The notes below the pieces were generated by a model. That model did not search any database, had not been told where the DNA came from, and worked only from the letters and a program-made list of their open reading frames with translations. Position numbers and translations under genes: made by a program. Below, piece by piece: positions 1-8,841 of a stretch of 34,517 nt of DNA. The stretch is from contig WLMU01000012.1 in the NCBI GenBank assembly GCA_009700115.1, forward strand, positions 1 through 34,517, written 5' to 3'. The DNA is from Actinomycetota bacterium (GTDB lineage Bacteria > Actinomycetota > Acidimicrobiia > Acidimicrobiales > Acidimicrobilacustridaceae). How positions within the stretch are numbered: position 1 is the stretch's first letter; every line of letters starts with the position of its first letter.

Positions 1-324
1 GACGACGGCCTTCTTCACCGGAGCCACCTTCGCTACGACCTTCTTGGCCGGGGCTTTCTTGGCCGGAGCCGCCTTCTTCACGACCTTCTTCGCTGGGGCC
101 TTCTTGGCCGGAGCCGCCTTCTTCACGACCTTCTTCGCTGGGGCCTTCTTGGCCGGAGCCGCCTTCTTCACGACCTTCTTCGCTGGGGCCGCCTTCTTCG
201 CTGGGGCCTTCTTGGCCGGAGCCGCCTTCTTCACGACCTTCTTGGCCGGAGCCGCCTTCGCCGTCTTCTTGGCCGGAGCTTTCTTCGCTGCGGACTTCTT
301 CGCCGTTACTTTTTTGACTGCCAC
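1..324 (-). CDS. Histone H1-like Lys/Ala/Pro-rich DNA-binding protein, 3' end outside window
   Basis: The minus strand reads an unbroken frame from GTG at 324 to the window edge (108 codons, no stop). The product is almost entirely Lys, Ala, Pro and Val, built from modules such as AAPAKK, APAKK and VVKK. It resembles eukaryotic histone H1 tails, bacterial H1-like proteins (Hc1 type) and the C-terminal tail of mycobacterial HupB. Such proteins bind DNA through charge and help compact the nucleoid. The N-terminus starts directly in repeat sequence, so no folded HU domain precedes the tail; whether a globular domain follows cannot be seen. A GGGAGA ribosome-binding sequence lies about 6 bases upstream of GTG. 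The phenylalanine-rich frame on the opposite strand is a shadow of this gene. The class is clear; the exact family is not. Confidence 0.8.
   Translation of the reverse strand, partial: MAVKKVTAKKSAAKKAPAKKTAKAAPAKKVVKKAAPAKKAPAKKAAPAKKVVKKAAPAKKAPAKKVVKKAAPAKKAPAKKVVKKAAPAKKAPAKKVVAKVAPVKKAVV
56..190. repeat. Three perfect 45-bp tandem repeats inside the H1-like gene
   Basis: Positions 56-100, 101-145 and 146-190 are identical 45-bp units, each starting ttcttggccggagccgcc on the plus strand and coding for 15 residues on the minus strand. An 18-bp partial unit (191-208) and a degenerate copy (209-238) follow. Perfect identity at synonymous positions points to recent slippage or unequal crossover, so copy number may differ between strains. 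Confidence 0.95.
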
Positions 325-358
325 GGATGATCTCCCTTGAGTGGCGGTGGATCGGCGG

Positions 359-387
359 AGGGTAAGGGCGCCACCCTCCCACGTCAA
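359..387 (-). promoter_or_regulatory. Probable promoter of the H1-like gene
   Basis: On the minus strand TTGACG (382-387) and TACCCT (359-364) are separated by exactly 17 bases, matching a housekeeping sigma factor promoter. It lies 35 bases upstream of the GTG start. It shares the 109-bp divergent gap with ileS. Confidence 0.55.
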
Positions 388-402
388 CCCACACGCACGG
401 AA

Positions 403-418
403 GCCGTTCAGCAACGGC
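403..418 (+). other. Short perfect stem-loop in the ileS leader
   Basis: GCCGTT (403-408) and AACGGC (413-418) form a perfect 6-bp stem with loop CAGC, 15 bases before the ileS ATG. It is too small to be a T-box. A role in ileS translation is possible but untested. Confidence 0.35.
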
Positions 419-433
419 GTACGCTTGGCCCTC

Positions 434-3400
434 ATGCCATTCGGTCCCGTCGACCCAGATCTCAACCTCCCCTCCCTCGAACAGCGTCGTCTGGACCAGT
501 GGAAGGCCGATGACACCATCGCTGCGACCCGCCGTTTGCGGGCCGGTGGCGAGCCCTGGATCTTCTATGAGGGCCCGCCGACTGCCAACGGCCGGCCCGG
601 CCTTCACCATGTGTGGGCGAGAGTCTTCAAAGACATCTATCCACGCTTTCAGACCATGCGGGGCCGAGATGTTCCTCGCAAGGGTGGCTGGGATTGCCAC
701 GGCCTACCCGTCGAACTCGAGGTCGAAAAAGAACTCGGACTCTCGACCAAACAAGAAATCGAAGAATTCGGTATCGCCGAGTTCAACCAACGATGTCGCG
801 AATCAGTTCAGCGCTACGTCACCGATTGGACCGCACTCACCGAGCGTTCCGGCGTATGGATCGACACCGCCGATGCGTATTGGACCCTCGACAACTCCTA
901 TGTCGAATCGGTGTGGTGGCTCATTCGACAGCTTTGGGACAAAGAACTTCTCTATGAAGGCCACAAAGTCTCGCCCTACTGCGGTCGCTGTGGCACCGCA
1001 TTATCGAGTCATGAACTCGGCCAGCCCGACGTGTACCGCGACATCGTTGATCCGTCGGTCTATGTGCGATTCCCCATCGTCGATCGTGATGTCGACCTCA
1101 TGGTGTGGACCACAACCCCCTGGACACTCATCTCCAATGTTGCCGCCGCCGTCGGCCCCGACATTGACTATGTAAGAACGGCGTCTACCGATGGAAGTCG
1201 CGACCTAATCATGGCCGCAGCGCTTGCACCCGAAGACGCAATCATCGTTGAGCAGTTCAAAGGCGCCGATCTAGTTGGATGGCGTTATGAACGACCGTTT
1301 GACACCCTCGCTGCACCTGCCGGCGCAGACGGTTGGCGTGTCGTTGCCGCCGACTTTGTTACGACCGACGATGGTTCCGGCATCGTTCATCTCGCTCCCG
1401 CATTCGGCGAGGACGACGCTGTCGTTGGTCGAGCGGAGAAGCTTCCTGTTTTGAATCCGGTTAACGCCGACGCTGCTTTCGATGACTCCGTTCCGTTCTT
1501 GACAGGAACCTTCGTAAAAGATGCCGACCGCGACATCATCGATGATCTCGATGCCCGCGGACTACTCGTTCGCGAACAGGCCTACGAGCACAGCTACCCG
1601 CATTGCTGGCGATGCAGCACTCCGCTCATCTACTGGGCGAAAACGTCTTGGTTCGTGCGTACATCGGAACATCGTGATCTGCTCATGTCTGAAAACGAGC
1701 AGATTTCCTGGCATCCCGAATTCATCAAACACGGACGATTTGGCAAGTGGCTCGAAGGAAACATCGATTGGGCACTTTCACGCGATCGCTATTGGGGAAC
1801 TCCGCTTCCAATCTGGCGTTGCGATGCCAACGGCCATGAACACTGCATCGGCTCTGTCGCCGAACTCAGCGAACTCACCGCACGAGATCTCACTGAACTC
1901 GATCTTCATCGCCCGCACGTCGACAACATCACCTTCGATTGCAACGCAGATGGCTGCTCGGGAACGATGCGCCGCGTCGCTCCTGTCCTCGACGCGTGGT
2001 TCGACTCCGGATCAATGCCTTCGGCTCAGCGTCATCACCCATTCGAAAATGCCGATTCTTTCAATGGTGCATTCCCAGCCGACTTCATCTGTGAAGCCAT
2101 CGACCAAACCCGTGGCTGGTTTTATTCGCTCCTCGCGGTGAACTCTCTGGTCTTCGGTTCAACGCCTTACAAGAACGTTGTCTGTCTCGCACTCATCGTC
2201 GATGAGAACGGGCAGAAGATGTCGAAGTCGCGTGGCAACGTCATCGCACCATTCGATATTTTTGACACTCTCGGTGCCGACGCTCTTCGTTGGTATTTCT
2301 TTTCATCGGGACAGCCATGGACACCACGGCGCGTTTTCCCTGACGGCATCCGCGAAGCCACACGCCAAACGTTGCTCACACTCTGGAATGTGTTTTCGTT
2401 CTTTGCCACCTATGCCGACCTCGACGGATGGCAGCCCGACCCGCAAGCAGCTCCGCCCACGCATGTCCTTGATCGCTGGATCCTCTCTGAACTCGACGAC
2501 ACCGTGGCCACCGTCACCGCGTCCCTTGAGGGTTTTGATGCCCTCAGCGGTTCCGGTCGAATCGCGAAATTCATCGACGATTTGTCGAACTGGTACGTGC
2601 GTCGCAGTCGGCCCCGCTTCTGGAAGTCCAGTGATGCTGCCGCTCACGCCACGCTCTACGAGTGCCTCACCACCATTTCTCAGGTGCTTGCACCCTTCTG
2701 CCCATTCCTGTCCGACGAGATCTACACAACGCTCACAGGGGGCCAATCCGTCCACCTCACGGACTGGCCGGCAGCCAGTGGCCGTCACGAGCCTCTTTTG
2801 GCCGAGCAGATGGACGCGGCCCGACGACTTGTAAGCCTTGGCCGCTCAGCCCGCACCGACGCCAAGATGAAAGTGCGCCAGCCCTTGGCTCGAGCCCTCC
2901 TTCTTCATGGCGGAACCAACCTCAGCCCCGAAATCGAAGCCGAAATCAAAGTCGAACTCAATGTGAAGACACTTGAACGACTCGATTCGCTTTCTGGCCT
3001 CATGGGCTGGAGCGTCATCCCAAACTTCCGACTCCTCGGACCTCGACTTGGCCAGCGCGTCAACGAGATCAAAGCCGCCCTTGCTGATGCCGATGGTTCG
3101 GCACTTCACGCGCAACTCGCAGAGCAGGGTTGGATCGAGATCGCTGGCGAGCGACTCAGTTCCGAAGAGGTCGAGGTCCGCGCCGAAAAACACGCCGATC
3201 TTGCGCTCGTCGAAGACGACGGTTGGGCAGTTGCTCTTGACCTCGAACTCGATGACGAACTTCGTGCCGAAGGAACGTCCCGAGAACTCGTGCGCTCGCT
3301 GAACGATGCCCGAAAGACCGCCGGTTTGGAAATTGCCGATCGAATCGCAGTCACGATCGATGCCGATGACGGCCTCCGTGCCGTCATCGAAACTCACCGC

Positions 3401-3511
3401 GAAACGATCATGGCCGAAGTTCTCGCTCGATCACTCGAGTTCGGTGAAGGCGATCGTGCGATTGAGATCGATGGAACCAGCATTCCGATCTCGATCATTC
3501 GTGTCGACTGA
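434..3511 (+). CDS. ileS: Isoleucyl-tRNA synthetase, IleS2 type with GLHH signature
   Basis: This enzyme charges tRNA-Ile with isoleucine in the cytoplasm. From ATG 434 it is 1025 residues, the length of the large, eukaryote-like IleS2 class; a GTG at 341 is in frame but the extra 31 residues look non-coding. The class I signature at residues 56-59 reads G-L-H-H (599-610) instead of HxGH. KMSKS is intact at residues 595-599 (GQKMSKSRGN). The CP1 editing domain carries WTTTPWT near residues 225-231. Paired Cys motifs (CGRCG, CWRC) and the motif WDCHGLPVE fit the IleS2 class. The C-terminal half is the anticodon-binding region. The gene stands alone, divergent from the H1-like gene and convergent with divIVA, whereas many actinobacteria have it co-oriented downstream of divIVA. 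No strong ribosome-binding site precedes the ATG. Confidence 0.97.
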   Translation: MPFGPVDPDLNLPSLEQRRLDQWKADDTIAATRRLRAGGEPWIFYEGPPTANGRPGLHHVWARVFKDIYPRFQTMRGRDVPRKGGWDCHGLPVELEVEKELGLSTKQEIEEFGIAEFNQRCRESVQRYVTDWTALTERSGVWIDTADAYWTLDNSYVESVWWLIRQLWDKELLYEGHKVSPYCGRCGTALSSHELGQPDVYRDIVDPSVYVRFPIVDRDVDLMVWTTTPWTLISNVAAAVGPDIDYVRTASTDGSRDLIMAAALAPEDAIIVEQFKGADLVGWRYERPFDTLAAPAGADGWRVVAADFVTTDDGSGIVHLAPAFGEDDAVVGRAEKLPVLNPVNADAAFDDSVPFLTGTFVKDADRDIIDDLDARGLLVREQAYEHSYPHCWRCSTPLIYWAKTSWFVRTSEHRDLLMSENEQISWHPEFIKHGRFGKWLEGNIDWALSRDRYWGTPLPIWRCDANGHEHCIGSVAELSELTARDLTELDLHRPHVDNITFDCNADGCSGTMRRVAPVLDAWFDSGSMPSAQRHHPFENADSFNGAFPADFICEAIDQTRGWFYSLLAVNSLVFGSTPYKNVVCLALIVDENGQKMSKSRGNVIAPFDIFDTLGADALRWYFFSSGQPWTPRRVFPDGIREATRQTLLTLWNVFSFFATYADLDGWQPDPQAAPPTHVLDRWILSELDDTVATVTASLEGFDALSGSGRIAKFIDDLSNWYVRRSRPRFWKSSDAAAHATLYECLTTISQVLAPFCPFLSDEIYTTLTGGQSVHLTDWPAASGRHEPLLAEQMDAARRLVSLGRSARTDAKMKVRQPLARALLLHGGTNLSPEIEAEIKVELNVKTLERLDSLSGLMGWSVIPNFRLLGPRLGQRVNEIKAALADADGSALHAQLAEQGWIEIAGERLSSEEVEVRAEKHADLALVEDDGWAVALDLELDDELRAEGTSRELVRSLNDARKTAGLEIADRIAVTIDADDGLRAVIETHRETIMAEVLARSLEFGEGDRAIEIDGTSIPISIIRVD

Positions 3512-3544
3512 CGCGCCTGACCTTCAGGCGACGTGTCAGAAAAC

Positions 3545-3590
3545 GAAAACGGGACCCCTCAGCCCTAGCTGAGAAGTCCCGAACGTTTTC
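3545..3590. terminator. Bidirectional rho-independent terminator between ileS and divIVA
   Basis: CGGGAC (3550-3555) pairs with GTCCCG (3576-3581) and CTCAGC (3558-3563) with GCTGAG (3568-3573), around the loop CCTA, with a small internal loop. An A-rich flank on the left (GAAAAC) and a T-rich flank on the right (GTTTTCTTT) let it work in both directions, as expected between two convergent genes. Confidence 0.85.
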
Positions 3591-3596
3591 TTTGAT

Positions 3597-4502
<906 letters not shown>

Positions 4503-4557
4503 GGCGGCGATGGTATCGGCCGAACGCGGCTCGGGTGTCAACGCCCTCAGATTGGGC

Positions 4558-4815
4558 TCAGCCCGGCAGCCACGCCAAAAGGATTTCCAGTCCGATAAAC
4601 ACAATCATCGGGGAAAGGTCGAGCCCCATCCCGCCCACACGAACGGGAGGAAGTAAGGCTCGGATCGGTCCAAGAACTGGCTCAGTGACGCGGTAGAGGA
4701 CCTGTCGAAGCGTCTCTATTGGTCCGGAGCCAGATGGCGGAAACCAGCTCAGAACGATTCGTCCAAGCAGACACAGCAAAAACAATTGAGCGACGTAATG
4801 AATCAGTACCCACAC
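4558..4815 (-). CDS. yggT: YggT family small integral membrane protein
   Basis: The 85-residue product has two hydrophobic segments (residues about 5-24 and 66-84) joined by a loop with the family pattern LSWFPPSGSGPI and RVTEPVLGPIRALLPP. YggT proteins sit between sepF and divIVA in many Gram-positive genomes; their role is unclear, with links to osmotic stress and division. The start is GTG at 4815, nine bases after the sepF stop, so it is probably cotranscribed with and translated after sepF. Length and motifs fit the family well. Confidence 0.88.
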   Translation of the reverse strand: MWVLIHYVAQLFLLCLLGRIVLSWFPPSGSGPIETLRQVLYRVTEPVLGPIRALLPPVRVGGMGLDLSPMIVFIGLEILLAWLPG

Positions 4816-4824
4816 GACAGCGGA

Positions 4825-5415
4825 TCAAAAATCTTGATCGTTGGAGCGGTCGGCAAGTAGTGCGCGTTCTTCGGCGGGCACCTCGACGCCTACCGGAAGA
4901 ATCAGGTACACGCTGGCGGCGACCTTCTCCATGTTGCCCCCAAGGCCGTAACAAAGGCCGCTCGAGAAATCGATCAGACGACGCGATAGATCGCGGTCGG
5001 CGTCATAGAGATCCATGGCGACGGCATTGCCGGCTTTGAAATTGTCGGCGATGTCTTGCGCCTGATTGAACGATGTGGGCGTTACCAAATGGGGCCGCAC
5101 CGACTGGCGGCGGGGAACAGCACGAACTCGTGGCTTCGAGGCATCTTCGAAACCACGATTTGCGGTTGGCCCAGACGGCGCCGGAACGGGGCGCACGGCC
5201 GAAACATCACCAGTCTCCGGAGAAGTGGACAGCACTGCACCTGCAGACGCGGGTGGTCGCGGTCGAACCGTCCCTGTAGGACGAGCTGTTTGACGAACCA
5301 CCCGAGAAGGAGGCGGCGGCAATGGGCGATCGTCCGGGGACGCCGCATAATCGTCGTACTCATCGTCGGGCCCTAGCCCGAGGTACACCATGGCATTGCG
5401 CCACATCGAAGACAT
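4825..5415 (-). CDS. sepF: SepF, FtsZ membrane anchor
   Basis: SepF ties FtsZ filaments to the membrane and replaces FtsA, which is absent here as in other actinobacteria. The 196-residue product starts MSSMWRNAMVYLGL, a short amphipathic membrane-binding helix. A disordered Pro/Arg-rich linker follows to about residue 105, then the conserved dimerising domain with SFNQAQDIADNFKAG, RRLIDFSSGLCYGL and VYLILPVGVEV. The ATG at 5415 has a good GGAGG site 8 bases upstream, and a GC-rich hairpin sits just before that site. The gene lies 104 bases after yggS. Confidence 0.95.
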   Translation of the reverse strand: MSSMWRNAMVYLGLGPDDEYDDYAASPDDRPLPPPPSRVVRQTARPTGTVRPRPPASAGAVLSTSPETGDVSAVRPVPAPSGPTANRGFEDASKPRVRAVPRRQSVRPHLVTPTSFNQAQDIADNFKAGNAVAMDLYDADRDLSRRLIDFSSGLCYGLGGNMEKVAASVYLILPVGVEVPAEERALLADRSNDQDF

Positions 5416-5429
5416 CTGACCCTCCGTAT

Positions 5430-5445
5430 GGGGGAACTCTCCCCC
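5430..5445 (-). promoter_or_regulatory. Stem-loop just upstream of the sepF ribosome-binding site
   Basis: GGGGGA (5430-5435) and TCCCCC (5440-5445) form a perfect 6-bp stem with a 4-base loop. On the transcript its 3' edge lies 4 bases before the GGAGG of sepF (5421-5425). It could influence ribosome access or mark a processing site. No poly-T follows, so it is not a terminator. Confidence 0.4.
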
Positions 5446-5519
5446 GGTCCGAAACGAGAGGCTAGTTGGTCAGCGGCGATCGGGAACATTCACCAGTTCG
5501 GCGACCAAAAGTCCCGCGG

Positions 5520-6197
5520 TCAGGCAGAGATTCTGGGGCCTCGAGGCCCAAAGAGAGCCGTCCCGACCCGAACCATGGTTGAGCCCTCGGCCACCGCTAG
5601 ATCGAGATCGTCAGACATTCCAATCGACCGCTCTGGGAGCCCAAGTTCCTCTGCCAACTCCACAAGCTGTCGGAACCCGGCGCGCGAATTCGATGGGTCG
5701 TCAGCGGCTCCCACGCCCATGAGTCCGACCACCACCAGACCCCTTTCTTGAGCGCTTCGAACCAGGGAACGACAATCACTCATCGCAGCGCCACCCTTCT
5801 GCGGTTCATTGGAAAGGTTCAGTTGAATCATGATGCTCGCACCCGCGGACCGTTTTGCGATTTCTTCGATCAACTCAACTCGATCAACGCTCTGCCATAC
5901 CGACACGATCGGAGCCAACGAGCGCACCTTGTTCCGCTGAAGCCGCCCCAAGAAATGCCACTGGATCTGCTCTCGCTCTTGCGGAGTTAACTCTTCGTGC
6001 TTGGCAACTAATTCCTGTGCGTAGTTCTCCCCCACCATCGTCAGGCCCGCCGCCAATGCCGCTCGTGGAGCCTCGACCCCGAATCCTTTTGTGACTGCGA
6101 CGATGCCAACCGATTTTTGAGGAGAGAGCGATGCAAGGTGGTGCTGTAACGCGGCGATTCGCTCGGCCACGAGTTGCGCATCGAGTTCAGTACTCAC
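5520..6197 (-). CDS. yggS: YggS/PROSC family pyridoxal-phosphate homeostasis protein
   Basis: This 225-residue, single-domain TIM-barrel protein binds PLP and helps keep free PLP and amino/keto-acid pools in balance; it has no known catalytic reaction. The PLP lysine is K37 in AVTKGF. Further family motifs are VGENYAQEL, WHFLGRLQRNK, QLNLSNEPQKGG and GMSDDLDLAVAEGSTMVRVGTALFG. The start is GTG 6197, whose GTGA overlaps the pgeF stop by four bases, so the two are translationally coupled. The position between pgeF and sepF is the usual one in Gram-positive dcw clusters. Confidence 0.95.
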   Translation of the reverse strand: MSTELDAQLVAERIAALQHHLASLSPQKSVGIVAVTKGFGVEAPRAALAAGLTMVGENYAQELVAKHEELTPQEREQIQWHFLGRLQRNKVRSLAPIVSVWQSVDRVELIEEIAKRSAGASIMIQLNLSNEPQKGGAAMSDCRSLVRSAQERGLVVVGLMGVGAADDPSNSRAGFRQLVELAEELGLPERSIGMSDDLDLAVAEGSTMVRVGTALFGPRGPRISA

Positions 6198-6883
6198 GCG
6201 CTCTCACTCCATAGAACAAGTGCCTGTCGACCTGACTCCCCACGACGACGAAACGAATACAACTGGTGATCACAGGACGTACACGTGTCATCTTCAAAAA
6301 CGATCGTCACGTTTAAGCGGCCAAGTTCATTTCGAATGCCACAGCGAACATTGAGAGCGGGTCGACCATCGTTCGTGAGCGATCGAACACTGGAACCAAA
6401 CTTCGCACTCAAGCGTTCAAGATCTTCGTCACCGAATTCGTAACACTCAGGACCAATCGATGGCCCGATGACTGCAGAGATGGGTTCGGAACTTTTTGTA
6501 CGCAAAAGTTCGATACAAGATTCGACAATTCCCGCCTCGAGTCCGCGCCAGCCCGCGTGCACTGCACCGAGAACCCCATCTTCGGACCACAACACAATCG
6601 GCACACAATCTGCAGTATGGATTGCGAGAGCGAGATCTGGTTGTGCTGTGACAACCGCATCGGCTTCGGCCCCAGTCGCACTCTCGATACCAACCTCGTC
6701 GAGGTCAATGCAACGTTCGCCGTGCACTTGACGCAGCCATACCCATGGCCGATCGGTCACGTCACGCCGACGCTGCTCGAGTTCCGGCATCGCTTCGTCG
6801 ATTGCGAGGTTGCCGTCGGTTCGATCGGTCCACCGGACGCGAATCGAGCGCCCGTTACCGAGCGCTCGATCAAAAAACCGCAC
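6194..6883 (-). CDS. pgeF: PgeF/YfiH, peptidoglycan editing factor (multicopper polyphenol oxidase fold)
   Basis: The 229-residue product belongs to the YfiH/DUF152 family. In E. coli PgeF removes wrongly incorporated L-Ser from the UDP-MurNAc stem; other members act as purine nucleosidases. The metal-site motifs are present: RQVHGE (H54), HTADCVPIVL (C93), AVHAGWRG (H109), GPSIGPECYEFG, and a C-terminal CTSCDHQLYSFRRRGESGRQ. The expected pattern GPCCYEV reads GPECYEF here. The start is GTG 6883, 17 bases after the ftsZ stop, and the 3' end overlaps yggS. The location after ftsZ is typical. Confidence 0.93.
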   Translation of the reverse strand: MRFFDRALGNGRSIRVRWTDRTDGNLAIDEAMPELEQRRRDVTDRPWVWLRQVHGERCIDLDEVGIESATGAEADAVVTAQPDLALAIHTADCVPIVLWSEDGVLGAVHAGWRGLEAGIVESCIELLRTKSSEPISAVIGPSIGPECYEFGDEDLERLSAKFGSSVRSLTNDGRPALNVRCGIRNELGRLNVTIVFEDDTCTSCDHQLYSFRRRGESGRQALVLWSESA

Positions 6884-6900
6884 CGGGGCGGAGACGATGA

Positions 6901-7968
6901 CTACTGAAGGAACGACGGGACGTCGAAGTCGCCATCGTCATCGAGGTCGCCGTCGGAGGAGAACACATCACGAGCAATCGGTCGATCGTCGCGGCCGCGC
7001 CCAGCGCGAACCTCGCCGTCCCAGCGATCGAAGCCAGCAGCGATGACCGTGACACGGACTTCGTCACCCATTTCGTCGTCGATCACAGTTCCGAAAATGA
7101 TGTTGGCGTCGACATGAGCTACCCCATGAATGATCTCGGCGGCTTCATTGACCTCGAACAGGCCGAGATCGCTGCCACCGGCGATTGTGAGGAGAATGCC
7201 CCGAGCGCCCTCGATGGAAGCTTCGAGCAATGGCGAAGAAATCGCCGCCTTCGCTGCGGCGACGGCTCGACCCTCGCCTGAGCCGTAACCGATTCCCATG
7301 AGGGCCGAACCGGCATCGCTCATGATCATCTTGACGTCAGCAAAGTCGGTATTGATCAGACCCGGCGTTGTGATGAGGTCGGTGATGCCCTGGACGCCCT
7401 GCAACAGAACCTCGTCGGCCATCTTGAAGGCATTGAGCACCGAGGTCTTGTCATTAGAGACAGAGAGAAGTCGATCGTTCGGGATAACGATCAGGGTGTC
7501 GACTTTTTCTTTCAGCGTCTTGATTCCGGTATCGGCTTGAGTCGAACGACGTTTGCCTTCAAACCCAAACGGACGGGTGACGACGCCAATGGTGAGTGCA
7601 CCAAGGCTCTTGGCCACCTGAGCAATAACCGGAGCGGCACCAGTGCCGGTGCCGCCGCCCTTGCCGGCCGTAATGAACACCATGTCGGCACCCTTGAGGG
7701 CCTCTTCGATCTCGTCGATATGCCCTTCGGCCGCTGCGCGACCGATTTCCGGATCCGAACCGGCCCCGAGGCCCTTTGTAAGGTCACGGCCAATATCGAG
7801 TTTGATGTCGGCATCGCTCATAAGTAGTGCCTGGGCATCGGTGTTCACCGCGATGAACTCGACCCCCTTGAGGCCAGCATCGATCATGCGATTGACGGCG
7901 TTAACGCCACCACCGCCGACGCCTACGACCTTGATCACCGCGAGGTAGTTCTGCGGACTGGCGGCCAT
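6901..7968 (-). CDS. ftsZ: Cell division GTPase FtsZ
   Basis: FtsZ is the tubulin homologue that forms the Z ring and recruits the divisome. The 355-residue product has the tubulin signature GGGTGTG at residues 104-110, the early [14 protein letters not shown] loop, and the T7 synergy loop region [13 protein letters not shown]. The linker is short (roughly residues 315-346) and rich in Asp/Arg. The end DFDVPSFLQ is the conserved C-terminal peptide that binds SepF and other partners. The ATG at 7968 has an AAGGAG site nearby. An 81-base gap separates it from ftsQ, one of the larger gaps in the cluster, so a local promoter is possible, though no convincing boxes were seen. Confidence 0.98.
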   Translation of the reverse strand: MAASPQNYLAVIKVVGVGGGGVNAVNRMIDAGLKGVEFIAVNTDAQALLMSDADIKLDIGRDLTKGLGAGSDPEIGRAAAEGHIDEIEEALKGADMVFITAGKGGGTGTGAAPVIAQVAKSLGALTIGVVTRPFGFEGKRRSTQADTGIKTLKEKVDTLIVIPNDRLLSVSNDKTSVLNAFKMADEVLLQGVQGITDLITTPGLINTDFADVKMIMSDAGSALMGIGYGSGEGRAVAAAKAAISSPLLEASIEGARGILLTIAGGSDLGLFEVNEAAEIIHGVAHVDANIIFGTVIDDEMGDEVRVTVIAAGFDRWDGEVRAGRGRDDRPIARDVFSSDGDLDDDGDFDVPSFLQ

Positions 7969-8049
7969 GGGGAGCTCCTTCGAGAGAAATGCAGGACGGA
8001 CTTTGGTACGAGGTACGAGAACTGGAACGAGGTTACTCGCCCCATGGTG

Positions 8050-8841
8050 CTATTTCGGGGTTCTCACAACCACGGGGGTTGTGGGATTCACCACATTGAT
8101 GCTGGCAAGGTCCCGCTGGTCGACCTGACCCATCACGATTCGCAGCGAGTCGACCTTGGCCCGCAGGTCTGTGGGCGGTCCCATAATGACGATCCCCTGG
8201 GGGATCAACGCCAGATTTAGGGAACCATCAGGCGCTGTCGCGATCCCGGCAACCCGGGCTCGCATGCCCGGAGTGAGCAGCGATGCCACGTCGAGGGCAC
8301 CAGGGACGCCCAGAACCGATGTTCCAGGGGATCCAGCCTCAACTCCAATCAACACCGTCTCCACGCCATCACCAGCTACATGCGGTCCGATAACTCTGCC
8401 GGACCCGTCGATCAGCATCGCCACGCCATCGGCGCTTGCCGCGAGAGCGACGGGCACTCGTTCGGTCACAGTGATGGCAATCAAACCATTCCAATTTCGA
8501 ACAATCGCGGCAGATGCGATGTACGGAAGTTGACGAATATGAGACGCAGACGCAGCAGCATCGACTTCGAGAAGCGCTTCGCCGGGATGAATTCCGGAAG
8601 CAGCGATGATGTCCTCGGCCGTCGTCACCGTTGCGCCATCGACCTTGATTCGATCGACATCAAGCAATGACGTGCGAGTGAGGAACCAAGCGCCAACAAG
8701 CACCGCAGCGACAATCGCAGCCACGAGCCACCAACGACCGCGTCGTCGACGCTTTTCGCTCTCTACTTCGTCGCGCCTCGCCGCGATTCGTGGATCGATC
8801 TCCACTTCTGCGGCGGAACGATCAAGGACACGACTTGCCAT
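8050..8841 (-). CDS. ftsQ: FtsQ/DivIB family divisome protein
   Basis: FtsQ is a bitopic membrane protein that bridges early and late divisome proteins, working with FtsL and the FtsWI synthase. The 263-residue product has a charged cytoplasmic tail (1-36), a single transmembrane helix (about 37-55) and then the POTRA domain beginning LLDVDRIKVDGATVTTAEDI, followed by the beta domain (YIASAAIVRNWNGLIAITVTER). The ATG at 8841 overlaps the murB stop by one base (TGATG). It lies between murB and ftsZ, as in most actinobacteria. Confidence 0.92.
   Translation of the reverse strand: MASRVLDRSAAEVEIDPRIAARRDEVESEKRRRRGRWWLVAAIVAAVLVGAWFLTRTSLLDVDRIKVDGATVTTAEDIIAASGIHPGEALLEVDAAASASHIRQLPYIASAAIVRNWNGLIAITVTERVPVALAASADGVAMLIDGSGRVIGPHVAGDGVETVLIGVEAGSPGTSVLGVPGALDVASLLTPGMRARVAGIATAPDGSLNLALIPQGIVIMGPPTDLRAKVDSLRIVMGQVDQRDLASINVVNPTTPVVVRTPK

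Noticed and set aside
44-340. Plus-strand frame rich in Phe, Ala and Gly
   Set aside because: It is the antisense of the Lys/Ala/Pro repeat gene; its composition is what the complement of AAG/GCC repeats gives.
325-433. T-box riboswitch upstream of ileS
   Set aside because: Actinobacterial ileS often has one, but the gap is only 109 bases, contains a divergent promoter, and shows no T-box sequence or specifier-loop structure.
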